Source of the DNA: Vibrio splendidus
Lineage (GTDB): Bacteria; Pseudomonadota; Gammaproteobacteria; Enterobacterales; Vibrionaceae
DNA length: 64,000 nt
Direction of reading: 5' to 3'
Assembly (NCBI RefSeq): GCF_003345295.1
Contig: NZ_CP031055.1
Location: forward strand, 806,001 to 870,000
The notes under the pieces are model-generated. The model had not been told where the DNA came from, made no database searches, and saw nothing but the letters and a program-made list of their open reading frames with translations. Shown one piece after another: positions 22,574 through 30,152 of the stretch (the first letter of the stretch is position 1; every line of letters starts with the position of its first letter). A program made the position numbers and the translations under genes.

Positions 22574-23965
22574 GTGAAGCAACAGTTTAGATTCGCTTCC
22601 ATTGCCCTGTTATCGGCGTTGACTGTGGGCTGTGCAAGTATGTCTGCAGGAAACCTGTTCAGTCATTACAGCGCGCAAAACAAAGAGATCTACCAAGCCG
22701 TTAAATCTGGAGATTATTCAGAGGCTCAACAAGAGCTACCAGATTACGCTGCGGGTGACATCCTTGATAACTTTGAAAGAGGTAGAATTAACCTTCTGGA
22801 TCAGCAATACCCAGAAAGTAAGTCTTCGTTTGAAGTGGCGGATCAGGCGGTAACTGAGCAGCAAAGAAAAGCCGTTATCTCGATTTCAGACAGTGCAACC
22901 AGCGTGGGTGCGTTGGCGGTGAATGATAATATTACCGAGTATGTGCCAGCCGATTATGAGCTGGGGTTTCTTCATCTGTATCTCGGTTTAAATTATCTCA
23001 AGAAAAACGATTTAGAAGGTGCGGTGATTGAAATGCGTCGCGCCAACCAAGTTCAAGAACAAGCAAAGAAGCAACGTGAAGCTGAGTTAGACCGTGCAGC
23101 CAGCGATGCGAAGAAGCAGGGGTTGTCTGCCAATGTGGGGAGCATTCTTGCGAACTATCCTGATGCGGGTAAAAAGCTGCAGTCGGTACAGAATGCGTAT
23201 TTGATGTTTTTGTCTGGACTGCTTTATGAAGCTTCGAATGATTTAAACAGCGCATACGTTGACTATCGTCGTGCTTTGGCTGTTATGCCAGACAACCAAG
23301 AAATTATTGACAGAACAATGGCAACTGCCGCGCGTTTAGGGATGCGACAAGATTTAGCGACATTGGAAAAGCGTTACAAGCAATCATCTAAGCTTGGCGC
23401 AGGTGAGGGGCGAGTGATTGTTCTTCAAGAACAAAGCGCTGTACAAGCAATGGACAGTTGGCGATTAGATTTACCTGTTTATGACAGTCGCGATCAGGGC
23501 GCAATATACTCTCTGGCACTGCCCTATTATCCGAGCCAAAACGTGGAGCGTTTTTCTGCCTTGCGAATCAGCGGGCAACCGCTACAAGAACATTTGATCA
23601 CTGATGTAAACGCGATGGCGCAGAACGATTTATCTGAACGTATGACGAGCATTGTTATCCGTCAGGCTTTACGTGTGGTCGCTAAAGACCGTATCCGTAA
23701 AGAAGCGACCAAAGGCAACGATGTCGGTAATATCTTGTTCAATGTGTGGAATACATTCACCGAACAACCAGACACTCGCAGTTGGCAATCTCTACCGGCT
23801 GAGATTAAGAGCAGCACGTTCGTAGCAAACAGCGGTCAATATACGCTAGAAGCGGGCGCTAAAACGTACGACTTTGATATCCGAGAAGGGCAGACCACTT
23901 TGGTGTGGATTTCTCGACAAGGTAACAATGCAACAATGTGGCATAAACAGCTAGGGAGGCTGTAA
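22574..23965 (+). CDS. COG3014-type TPR lipoprotein
   Basis: 463 residues, starting at GTG 22574 with GGAGA upstream. A lipoprotein signal peptide ends in LTVGC with Cys20 as the lipidated residue. The middle is helical with repeat-like segments (FLHLYLGLNYLKKNDLEGAV and LMFLSGLLYEASNDLNSAYV) typical of TPR folds; the C-terminal part is beta-rich. It overlaps ycfL by one base (TAATG) and leads the ycfL-lpoB run, so a role at the outer membrane next to the LpoB/PBP1b peptidoglycan machinery is inferred. Function is otherwise unknown. Confidence 0.85.
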   Translation: MKQQFRFASIALLSALTVGCASMSAGNLFSHYSAQNKEIYQAVKSGDYSEAQQELPDYAAGDILDNFERGRINLLDQQYPESKSSFEVADQAVTEQQRKAVISISDSATSVGALAVNDNITEYVPADYELGFLHLYLGLNYLKKNDLEGAVIEMRRANQVQEQAKKQREAELDRAASDAKKQGLSANVGSILANYPDAGKKLQSVQNAYLMFLSGLLYEASNDLNSAYVDYRRALAVMPDNQEIIDRTMATAARLGMRQDLATLEKRYKQSSKLGAGEGRVIVLQEQSAVQAMDSWRLDLPVYDSRDQGAIYSLALPYYPSQNVERFSALRISGQPLQEHLITDVNAMAQNDLSERMTSIVIRQALRVVAKDRIRKEATKGNDVGNILFNVWNTFTEQPDTRSWQSLPAEIKSSTFVANSGQYTLEAGAKTYDFDIREGQTTLVWISRQGNNATMWHKQLGRL

Positions 23966-24348
23966 TGAAAAAGTGGTTAGTGAGTTTAGCAGCGGTTATG
24001 GCTCTGGCTGGTTGTGCTGATAATACAGCTGGCGTAAGGGTCGATAGTCTGACTCAGAACGTTTTCTTTGGTGACAAGGTATTGGGCAGCCGTTTACAGG
24101 TTGAAGATATCCGTACCGATCTGGTCGACGGTCATACGCGCGGAATCGTTCGTTTAAACAGTAACTATAAAGGCGATCAACATATCCTTTATCGTTTTTA
24201 CTGGTACGACGATGCCGGGCTTGAGGTCAACCTAAAGCAAGGCCCTTGGAAGCAAGCGATCGTTCGTGGTTTTGAAAGTATTTCGTTGTCGGAAGTGTCG
24301 GTAAACCCGAAAGCGACTCAGTTCAGAGTTCAGTTCCGAGAGCAGTAA
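23965..24348 (+). CDS. ycfL: YcfL-family (DUF1425) lipoprotein
   Basis: 127 residues with a lipobox ending at Cys17 (VMALAGC), then a small beta-rich domain (FYWYDDAGLEVNL). YcfL sits beside lpoB in E. coli too; its function is not established. It overlaps the upstream lipoprotein gene by one base and precedes lpoB by 86 bp, so the three are probably one transcription unit. Confidence 0.88.
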   Translation: MKKWLVSLAAVMALAGCADNTAGVRVDSLTQNVFFGDKVLGSRLQVEDIRTDLVDGHTRGIVRLNSNYKGDQHILYRFYWYDDAGLEVNLKQGPWKQAIVRGFESISLSEVSVNPKATQFRVQFREQ

Positions 24349-24434
24349 GTTAGATAAAACGGATCTAATGATTCGCCAATACAAGAATTTAAGAGTGAGG
24401 GTAAACCCACTCAGTGATAAGTTGAGGAAACAAA

Positions 24435-25025
24435 ATGAAAAAGAGTGTCGTTGCGCTACTAGGTTTAGCGGTTATTTTAGGCGGTTGTTCAAACAAGGTA
24501 AGCTACGGTGATGCACAAGCAGTAGAAACCACGACAATCGATTTCGGTTCAACTGACCTTCAAACGATTGCGGGTGAAATGGTCGATAGCATGATGGCGT
24601 CTGGTTCTGTGTCTTACATTACTCGTGAACAGCGTCCAATCGTGTTTGTAGAGCGAATCAAGAACAAAACAAGTGAGCACATCGATACTGAGTCAATCAC
24701 GGACACTATCAGTACTAAGATGCTGAACTCTGGTAAGTTCCGTTTCGTTGATATGGACCGTGTAGAGTCTGTTCGTGACCAATTGAACTTCCAAAACAAT
24801 GATGAGCTTGTAAACCAAAGCTCAGCAATTCAATTCGGTAAAATGGTCGGTGCTCAATACATGCTGTACGGCAACCTATCAAGCATCGTTAAGAAAGACG
24901 GTAGCGACGAAGACGTTTACTACAAAATGACGATGCGTCTAATGGATCTTGAGTCTGGCTTGATTGAATGGGCTGACGAGACTGAAATCCGTAAGCAACA
25001 ATCTAAGAGCCTATTGGGCCTTTAA
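24435..25025 (+). CDS. lpoB: penicillin-binding protein activator LpoB
   Basis: 196 residues. Lipobox VILGGC with Cys18; a short linker; then a globular domain with the family segments RPIVFVERIKNKTSEHID and GAQYMLYGNLSSI, ending in a strand-rich tail (LIEWADETEIRKQ). LpoB is anchored in the outer membrane and reaches through the peptidoglycan to stimulate PBP1b. The linker is short compared with E. coli, a known trend outside the Enterobacterales. GAGG precedes the start. It is closed by a terminator before thiK. Confidence 0.92.
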   Translation: MKKSVVALLGLAVILGGCSNKVSYGDAQAVETTTIDFGSTDLQTIAGEMVDSMMASGSVSYITREQRPIVFVERIKNKTSEHIDTESITDTISTKMLNSGKFRFVDMDRVESVRDQLNFQNNDELVNQSSAIQFGKMVGAQYMLYGNLSSIVKKDGSDEDVYYKMTMRLMDLESGLIEWADETEIRKQQSKSLLGL

Positions 25026-25147
25026 TTTCGCTTACTTGCCAACTAAACGCAGCCAGTTTTGACAGCGTTTAGTCTTGGCAGCGCATAGCTTGGCCACACA
25101 TAGCTTGGTTACACGCCAATGCAGTGGATGATGTGCTGCTTATGAAG

Positions 25148-25178
25148 AGACACTGGCTTTTGGTCAGTGTCTTTTTTG
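25148..25178 (+). terminator. Rho-independent terminator of lpoB
   Basis: AGACACTG (25148-25155) and CAGTGTCT (25165-25172) with nine loop bases, then a T run. Confidence 0.85.
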
Positions 25179-25224
25179 TAGGGAAATGAAGACGTTTATA
25201 GGGAAGTTAAGACGTTTATAGGGA
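25179..25224 (+). repeat. 20 bp tandem repeat carrying the thiK ribosome-binding site
   Basis: TAGGGAAATGAAGACGTTTA (25179-25198) and TAGGGAAGTTAAGACGTTTA (25199-25218), then the start of a third unit TAGGGAGTAAAT leading into the ATG at 25231. Each unit begins with a Shine-Dalgarno-like AGGGA; the last one serves thiK. Confidence 0.9.
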
Positions 25225-25230
25225 GTAAAT

Positions 25231-26085
25231 ATGGCAATTTTTTCTTGGTCTGAAGCCAAGCTTCTTGATACCAGTTTGAGTTCGCTTGATGGATACTTTT
25301 CTGAGCCACCTGTTAGAGCGCAAACGCTGACCGGCGGTTTGACCAATCGATGTTGGAAGTTGGTTGATGCTGATGGTACTGCGTATGTTTGGCGGCCCAT
25401 CACTTCCATCACCAAAGCCTTCTTCATCTCTCGTCATGAGGAGTATCAAGTGCTTTCCGCAATTGAGCGTCTAGGTATTGGACCAAGTCCAATAGTGGTT
25501 AATGAGCAAGGCTTATTGGTTGAATGGATTGCGGGTGAGACGCTTTACGAAGGCTTAGAGCTTGATGATTTGTTGAAGACTCTGATCTCGGTGCATTTGG
25601 TGAATACCGCGCGATTGCCGCTCCAACCGTTCAGTTTCACAGCGCGAGTCGATCATTACTGGCTGCAGCTTGATGCTGTTCATAAGACGGAAGCCTGCAC
25701 TAAAATTTACCAAGAGTGGCGAGTAGCACCGAGTGTTACAAATGTTGACCTGTCTTTGTGCCATTTTGATTTAGGTGGTTATAACTTAGTGAGAAATAGC
25801 GATGGGATTAAGATTATTGACTGGGAATATGCAGCATTAGCAGACCCTAGACTTGATCTTACACTGACCATTGCTGTTGCAGGATTACCAGTTGCTGAAG
25901 CCGTAAACAAGTACTGTCAGCTGCGAGGCATCCATGATGTCCAACCTTGGCTTGATGGGGTAGAAGCATGGTTACCAAGAAGCCAAATGATGGCGATGCT
26001 GTGGTATTTACTTGCTCATCAGCTCTGGGGAGATGAAAGTTATCTGCGTGAAGCAGAGGCGCTGAGTCACACTTTATGTAGCTAG
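25231..26085 (+). CDS. thiK: thiamine kinase / choline-kinase-like phosphotransferase
   Basis: 284 residues of the APH/choline kinase fold. The catalytic HFDLGGYNLV (His-x-Asp...Asn) and the metal-binding IIDWEYAALADPRLDL are both intact, and ALTGGLTNRCW forms the N-terminal nucleotide loop (written TLTGG in this protein). By position in the hinT-ndh cluster it corresponds to E. coli ThiK, which phosphorylates thiamine in salvage. Substrate choice is inferred from context and weak similarity. The ribosome site sits in a 20 bp tandem repeat. Confidence 0.82.
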   Translation: MAIFSWSEAKLLDTSLSSLDGYFSEPPVRAQTLTGGLTNRCWKLVDADGTAYVWRPITSITKAFFISRHEEYQVLSAIERLGIGPSPIVVNEQGLLVEWIAGETLYEGLELDDLLKTLISVHLVNTARLPLQPFSFTARVDHYWLQLDAVHKTEACTKIYQEWRVAPSVTNVDLSLCHFDLGGYNLVRNSDGIKIIDWEYAALADPRLDLTLTIAVAGLPVAEAVNKYCQLRGIHDVQPWLDGVEAWLPRSQMMAMLWYLLAHQLWGDESYLREAEALSHTLCS

Positions 26086-26193
26086 GATCACGTTTAGGAA
26101 GTGAAAAATATAATTTCGTTCGTGTTCCCTTTAAAACCTTATTTTTCATGTTAGATTAATTAAAACGTACCAATATTCAACAAGGAGGTACTA

Positions 26194-26733
26194 ATGATTA
26201 TTTATCTACATGGCTTCGACTCAACTAGCCCGGGCAATCACGAAAAAATACTGCAGTTGCAATTCATTGATGATGACGTTCGTTTCATCAACTACAGTAC
26301 TTTGCATCCAAAACACGATATGCAACATTTGCTAAAAGAAGTGCATAAAGTGATAGAGCAATCCGATGACCCGCATCCAATCATTTGTGGTGTAGGCTTA
26401 GGTGGTTTTTGGTCTGAACGTATTGGTTTTTTATGTGGTATCAAGCAGGTGGTGTTCAACCCGAATCTGCACCCTGAGAACAACATGGTAGGTCGAATTG
26501 ACCGTCCAGAAGAGTACGAAGACATCGCGACTAAGTGTGTTGCTCAATATCGTATGAAGAACAAAGGTCGCTGTTTAGTGGTGCTTTCTCGTGAAGATGA
26601 GATTCACGACAATACCAAAACAGCTGCCGCGTTAGAAGATTATTATGATGTCATCTGGGACGAAAAAGAGAGTCATAAGTTCAAAAAAATCTCTCAGCAC
26701 TTGCAGACAATGAAAGCGTTTAAAAACGCTTAA
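26194..26733 (+). CDS. ycfP: YcfP-family alpha/beta-hydrolase-fold protein (UPF0227)
   Basis: 179 residues, nearly identical in layout to E. coli YcfP: IIYLHGFDSTSPGNHEKILQ at the start, HPKHDMQHLLKEV, then CGVGLGGFWSERIG and NPNLHP. The nucleophile elbow reads G-V-G-L-G-G, so the catalytic Ser of the hydrolase fold is replaced; activity is therefore doubtful, in the whole family as well as here. AAGGAGG gives a very strong ribosome site. It lies between thiK and ndh as in E. coli, without nagZ. Confidence 0.93.
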   Translation: MIIYLHGFDSTSPGNHEKILQLQFIDDDVRFINYSTLHPKHDMQHLLKEVHKVIEQSDDPHPIICGVGLGGFWSERIGFLCGIKQVVFNPNLHPENNMVGRIDRPEEYEDIATKCVAQYRMKNKGRCLVVLSREDEIHDNTKTAAALEDYYDVIWDEKESHKFKKISQHLQTMKAFKNA

Positions 26734-26751
26734 TTATTCCAGTTATTTTAT

Positions 26752-26784
26752 AAAAGCAGCACTCAATTGAGTGCTGCTTTTTTT
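26752..26784 (+). terminator. Rho-independent terminator of ycfP
   Basis: A 13 bp perfect stem (26752-26764 with 26769-26781), loop AATT, T run. Confidence 0.95.
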
Positions 26785-26860
26785 ACATCTGAACCCAAGA
26801 GCCGAACATTAATCAAATGGTTGTAGTTATTTTTTGAAGAGTTTGAGCATTTAAAGATAA

Positions 26861-26872
26861 GTTTGCGCAAAC
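26861..26872. promoter_or_regulatory. palindrome GTTTGCGCAAAC
   Basis: A perfect 12 bp palindrome, followed by GTTAAC. The CGCAAACGTT part resembles half of a PurR/LacI-family operator. It lies 67 bp upstream of the probable -10 element. Confidence 0.35.
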
Positions 26873-26963
26873 GTTAACTAATTCGCCGCGAATCCTCATT
26901 GTGGGTAAGGATTTTTGTTGCGGTCATCTTTTTGCTATATATAATGTTCCCAAGCAAAATATT

Positions 26964-26977
26964 TTGATAAATATCAA
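26964..26977. promoter_or_regulatory. FNR box in the ndh promoter region
   Basis: TTGAT-AAAT-ATCAA is a perfect match to the FNR consensus TTGAT-N4-ATCAA. It sits about 18 bp downstream of the start site implied by TATAAT at 26940, a position that would block transcription. E. coli ndh is repressed by FNR without oxygen, which supports the reading. Confidence 0.8.
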
Positions 26978-27243
26978 GAAAAATTGAGAGCGAGTGATAA
27001 AACTTGCCCATTATTTGTGCTCTACCTCTCAGGTAGTCACCTTTTTATCCAAGTGAGCAAAGCGGCAAGCCAATGTTTGTTGCTTGTAACCCCTCTAACT
27101 ACTCGGTGAGCTGTCGTTATTCTTTTTCGCGGTAATCCAATTTGTAACAGCCTTCGCATTCAAGGCCGAGTAGATACATAGAATTTATCGGTTGGAGTAA
27201 TCGAGCCGAACCCCATTTATTCATTTTGTAGAGGATTGTCATT

Positions 27244-28533
27244 GTGACAAAAATTATCGTAGTAGGCGGTGGAGCTGGTGGTTTAGAACTAGCAACTAAG
27301 CTAGGCCGCACTTTAGGTCGTAAAAAGCGTGCCCAGATTACTCTGGTAGATCGTAAAGCAAGCCACCTATGGAAACCATTACTTCATGAAGTAGCAACGG
27401 GTTCATTGGACGAGGGTGTTGATGCGTTAAGCTACCGCGCACACGCAAAAAACCATTACTTCGATTTCCAAATGGGCAGCCTGAACGACATCGATCGTGA
27501 ACGTAAAGTGATCGCCCTGAGCGAACTGAAAGATGACCACGGTGAACTGCTTATGCCAAGCCGTGAACTTGAATACGATATTCTTGTGATGGCGCTAGGC
27601 TCAACGTCAAACGACTTCAACACACCAGGCGTTCGCGACAACTGTATTTTCCTTGATAGTCCAGAGCAAGCGCACCGTTTCCGTACAGAAATGAACAACC
27701 AGTTCTTAAAGCTTCACGCTAAGAACGGCCAAGGCACAGTAGATATTGCTATTGTTGGTGCTGGCGCGACAGGTGTTGAGCTTTCTGCGGAATTGCACAA
27801 CGCGGTTAAAGAGCTTCGTACTTATGGCTTTGGCGATCTAGATTCAAGCAAGCTGAACGTTAACCTTGTTGAAGCGGGTGAGCGTATTCTTCCAGCCCTA
27901 CCTCCTCGTATTTCGAGCGCAGCGCACTCTGAGCTTACGAAGCTTGGTGTAACTGTGCGTACGACTACAATGGTTACACAAGCTGATGCTGACGGCCTAA
28001 CGACTAAAGATGGTGAGAAGATCCCAGCACAAATCATGGTTTGGGCTGCAGGCATTAAAGCGCCAGATTTCATGAAAGATATCGGTGGTCTTGAGACGAA
28101 CCGTATCAACCAGTTGGTTGTGAAAAATACGCTACAAACTACGCTTGATGACAATATCTTTGCTATTGGTGACTTAGCGCAATGTACGCAAGCAGACGGT
28201 TCATTCGTTCCACCACGTGCACAAGCGGCTCACCAGATGGCAAGTTGTGCGTTTAGCAATATCATTGCTAAGTTAAACGGCCGCGACCTGAAAGATTACA
28301 TCTACAAAGATAAAGGCTCACTTGTTTCGCTGAGCCGATTTTCTACGGTAGGTAGCTTGATGGGTAACCTAACTAAAGGTTCGATGATGGTTGAGGGTCG
28401 TATTGCTCGTATCGTTTACATCTCTTTGTACCGTATGCACCAGATGGCACTTCACGGACTAATTAAAACATCGCTGATGATGTTAGTTGGTCGTATTAAC
28501 CGTGTACTTCGTCCAAACCTAAAGCTTCACTAA
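27244..28533 (+). CDS. ndh: type II NADH:quinone oxidoreductase
   Basis: 429 residues from a GTG start with AGAGGA upstream. Two Rossmann folds are visible: the FAD site GGGAGGLELATKLG near residue 9 and the NADH site VGAGATGVELSAEL around 178-190; a third FAD contact is FAIGDLAQ. An amphipathic C-terminal part (IARIVYISLYRMHQMALHG) attaches it to the inner membrane. It feeds electrons from NADH to ubiquinone without pumping protons. The upstream FNR box suggests repression in anoxic conditions. Confidence 0.96.
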   Translation: MTKIIVVGGGAGGLELATKLGRTLGRKKRAQITLVDRKASHLWKPLLHEVATGSLDEGVDALSYRAHAKNHYFDFQMGSLNDIDRERKVIALSELKDDHGELLMPSRELEYDILVMALGSTSNDFNTPGVRDNCIFLDSPEQAHRFRTEMNNQFLKLHAKNGQGTVDIAIVGAGATGVELSAELHNAVKELRTYGFGDLDSSKLNVNLVEAGERILPALPPRISSAAHSELTKLGVTVRTTTMVTQADADGLTTKDGEKIPAQIMVWAAGIKAPDFMKDIGGLETNRINQLVVKNTLQTTLDDNIFAIGDLAQCTQADGSFVPPRAQAAHQMASCAFSNIIAKLNGRDLKDYIYKDKGSLVSLSRFSTVGSLMGNLTKGSMMVEGRIARIVYISLYRMHQMALHGLIKTSLMMLVGRINRVLRPNLKLH

Positions 28534-28568
28534 TCAGGTAAGCCTTCTAAGGTTATTACGCTGATAAT

Positions 28569-28602
28569 AAAAAAGAGCTCTTCGGAGCTCTTTTTTGATC
28601 GT
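28569..28602 (+). terminator. Rho-independent terminator of ndh
   Basis: AAGAGCTC-TTCG-GAGCTCTT stem-loop with a stable UUCG tetraloop and a T run. Confidence 0.95.
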
Positions 28603-28628
28603 GTCGACTACGTGTTGTTTTAGCCTAC

Positions 28629-29174
28629 TTAAGAGGTTGGAGGTAATACGGAGTAAACCACGCCATCTCTCGGCTTACCGTTAAAGATAAAGCGATTCTT
28701 AGCAATGGTTTCACGTTCAGCGCCACATTTCTCGATCAGCTTTTGGCTGGGTAGGTTCTCTGTATCGCAGACAATCTCCAAACGCGTTAACTTGAGCAGT
28801 GCAAAGCAAAATTCAAATAAGGCAATCATCGCTTCCTTGGCTATCCCTTTTCTTTGAAATTCATCACCCACCCAATAACCTAAACTTGCCATGTTAAAGG
28901 TGTGGTAAAGCTCATTAATGGCCACCATACCGACTAACTTATCGCTTTTTCGCTCGAAGATACCAAAGCCAAACGCTTCGGCTTTAACCCAGTTTAAGCG
29001 AGTCGCCAGAATGAATTTCTCGGCCTCGATGATAGAAAACTCGTCGTGGCACCAGTCGAGCCATGGCAATAAACTCGGGGAGGACTTAACTAGCTGCGAA
29101 AATTCTTGAGCGTTTGAGACTTCAATAATTTTGAGGCTGAGATTTTGTGTATTGATCTGAAAGTCAGGGCTCAT
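28629..29174 (-). CDS. GNAT-family (RimJ/RimL-like) N-acetyltransferase
   Basis: 181 residues from ATG 29174; a TTG at 29186 is also open. The acetyl-CoA-binding segment is GDEFQRKGIAKEAMIALFEF, after ASLGYWV; CDTENLPSQKLIEKCGAERE is the typical RimJ/L C-terminal helix. It transfers acetyl groups to an N-terminus or small amine; the target cannot be read. The gene is convergent with ndh and stands alone. Confidence 0.88.
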   Translation of the reverse strand: MSPDFQINTQNLSLKIIEVSNAQEFSQLVKSSPSLLPWLDWCHDEFSIIEAEKFILATRLNWVKAEAFGFGIFERKSDKLVGMVAINELYHTFNMASLGYWVGDEFQRKGIAKEAMIALFEFCFALLKLTRLEIVCDTENLPSQKLIEKCGAERETIAKNRFIFNGKPRDGVVYSVLPPTS

Positions 29175-29224
29175 AGGACGTACCAAGTAACGTATAAGTA
29201 AGTACCGCGTGAATATAGCCTGTA

Positions 29225-29254
29225 CTAATAAAACGCCCTCACAATGGAGGGCGT
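29225..29254 (-). terminator. terminator downstream of csiV
   Basis: Stem ACGCCCTC / GAGGGCGT around six bases, followed on the minus strand by TTTTATTAG. Confidence 0.75.
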
Positions 29255-29280
29255 ATTGAATGCATCAAGTTCGGTTCTAT

Positions 29281-29313
29281 ATAAGAATAGCTGAGTTACT
29301 GAGCTATTCTTAT
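29281..29313. repeat. 12 bp-arm inverted repeat after csiV
   Basis: ATAAGAATAGCT (29281-29292) and AGCTATTCTTAT (29302-29313) around nine bases. It lies 8 bp after the csiV stop and is probably an additional 3'-end hairpin. Confidence 0.6.
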
Positions 29314-29321
29314 TATGCTAA

Positions 29322-30089
29322 TTATTGCGCCACACGTCGAACTTGAATCACCATGCCAAGAAGCGGGTGATCAAGGTAGTGAGTCTCAGTACTGCGCATA
29401 CGACGTTTTTGGTCCATGCGGTAGCTCTTAAGGAACTCTTCCACTTCAACCGTGGGAGAAATCTCAGTGAGGTTGCCCACTTGAACATTGCTTTCGGCGC
29501 CACTTACTGGTGAATCTAGCTCGATTTGTTGCTCTTGAAGAGTCACTTCACGAACGCTCGGTGCTTTTAAATCCAATGTTGTTTCAGCGTAGAGGTAATG
29601 CTGAACGTAGATTTGCAGCTTGCCGTCTAATTCGTACAGTGGCTTATCAATGGTCTCTTCTTTGAAGCCATCAGTATTTGCTGCAGTTACTGCACCTTTC
29701 TCTGAACCGTCAGCGTTGAAGTCTTTTGAGAAATCTTTACCTGCTTGAATGTGGAATACAGGTGCCGAGCTCTTACCTTGGTCGCCCTGACGCCAAGCGG
29801 TATGCATTAGCACTTCAAAACCAGCGTGTTTACGTAGTTTGTCTTTCTGAGGCGTTAACTTGTATTCCGAGTAAGGCAGCATTTGTACGCCTTTCTTTGC
29901 TCGGTATTGGGTGTCTTGAAATGAACCAACGCGCTCAAGTGAAATCTTAGGCTGTGTGTTAGGCCAAGATTCATTCACTTTTTCTGCTTCAACAGCACGC
30001 TTAAAAATGATCACTTCTATATCAAATTGTCTCTGCGCCAAACTTGGCAGTGAGACGAACAATAGTAGCAGTGGGATCAGTCTTTTCAT
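29322..30089 (-). CDS. csiV: CsiV-type periplasmic protein, peptidoglycan assembly factor
   Basis: 255 residues with a signal peptide (about 1-18, ending PSLAQ) and the family start RQFDIEVIIFKRAVEAEKVN. CsiV of V. cholerae interacts with LpoA and PBP1a and is needed for cell shape in the presence of D-amino acids; this is family knowledge. It follows mfd by 63 bp that carry a strong hairpin, in the pilZ-mfd-csiV order seen in other vibrios. Confidence 0.88.
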   Translation of the reverse strand: MKRLIPLLLLFVSLPSLAQRQFDIEVIIFKRAVEAEKVNESWPNTQPKISLERVGSFQDTQYRAKKGVQMLPYSEYKLTPQKDKLRKHAGFEVLMHTAWRQGDQGKSSAPVFHIQAGKDFSKDFNADGSEKGAVTAANTDGFKEETIDKPLYELDGKLQIYVQHYLYAETTLDLKAPSVREVTLQEQQIELDSPVSGAESNVQVGNLTEISPTVEVEEFLKSYRMDQKRRMRSTETHYLDHPLLGMVIQVRRVAQ

Positions 30090-30103
30090 TTTTACTCCGT
30101 CTT

Positions 30104-30123
30104 CCAGCCGATCTATCGGCTGG
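30104..30123 (-). repeat. intercistronic hairpin between mfd and csiV
   Basis: CCAGCCGA-TCTA-TCGGCTGG (plus strand) forms an 8 bp stem with a four-base loop, without a T run. It lies 29 bp after the mfd stop and 14 bp before the csiV start, where it may slow read-through or protect mRNA ends. Confidence 0.7.
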
Positions 30124-30152
30124 ATAATTTATATGTGCAAGTGGATTGGGTC

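Larger units (their letters stand above)
26784..27243. other. 460 bp regulatory gap upstream of ndh
   Basis: No gene is visible. It contains the palindrome GTTTGCGCAAAC (26861-26872), a likely -10 TATAAT (26940-26945) with TTGCGG at 26918-26923 as a poor -35, an FNR box just downstream, and a small hairpin CTACCT-CTC-AGGTAG near 27021. The long leader (about 290 bases from that promoter) is unexplained, and a second promoter nearer ndh is possible. Confidence 0.6.

Noticed and set aside
26784..27243. a small RNA or tRNA gene upstream of ndh
   Set aside because: No cloverleaf or matched promoter-terminator pair was found; only short dyads are present.
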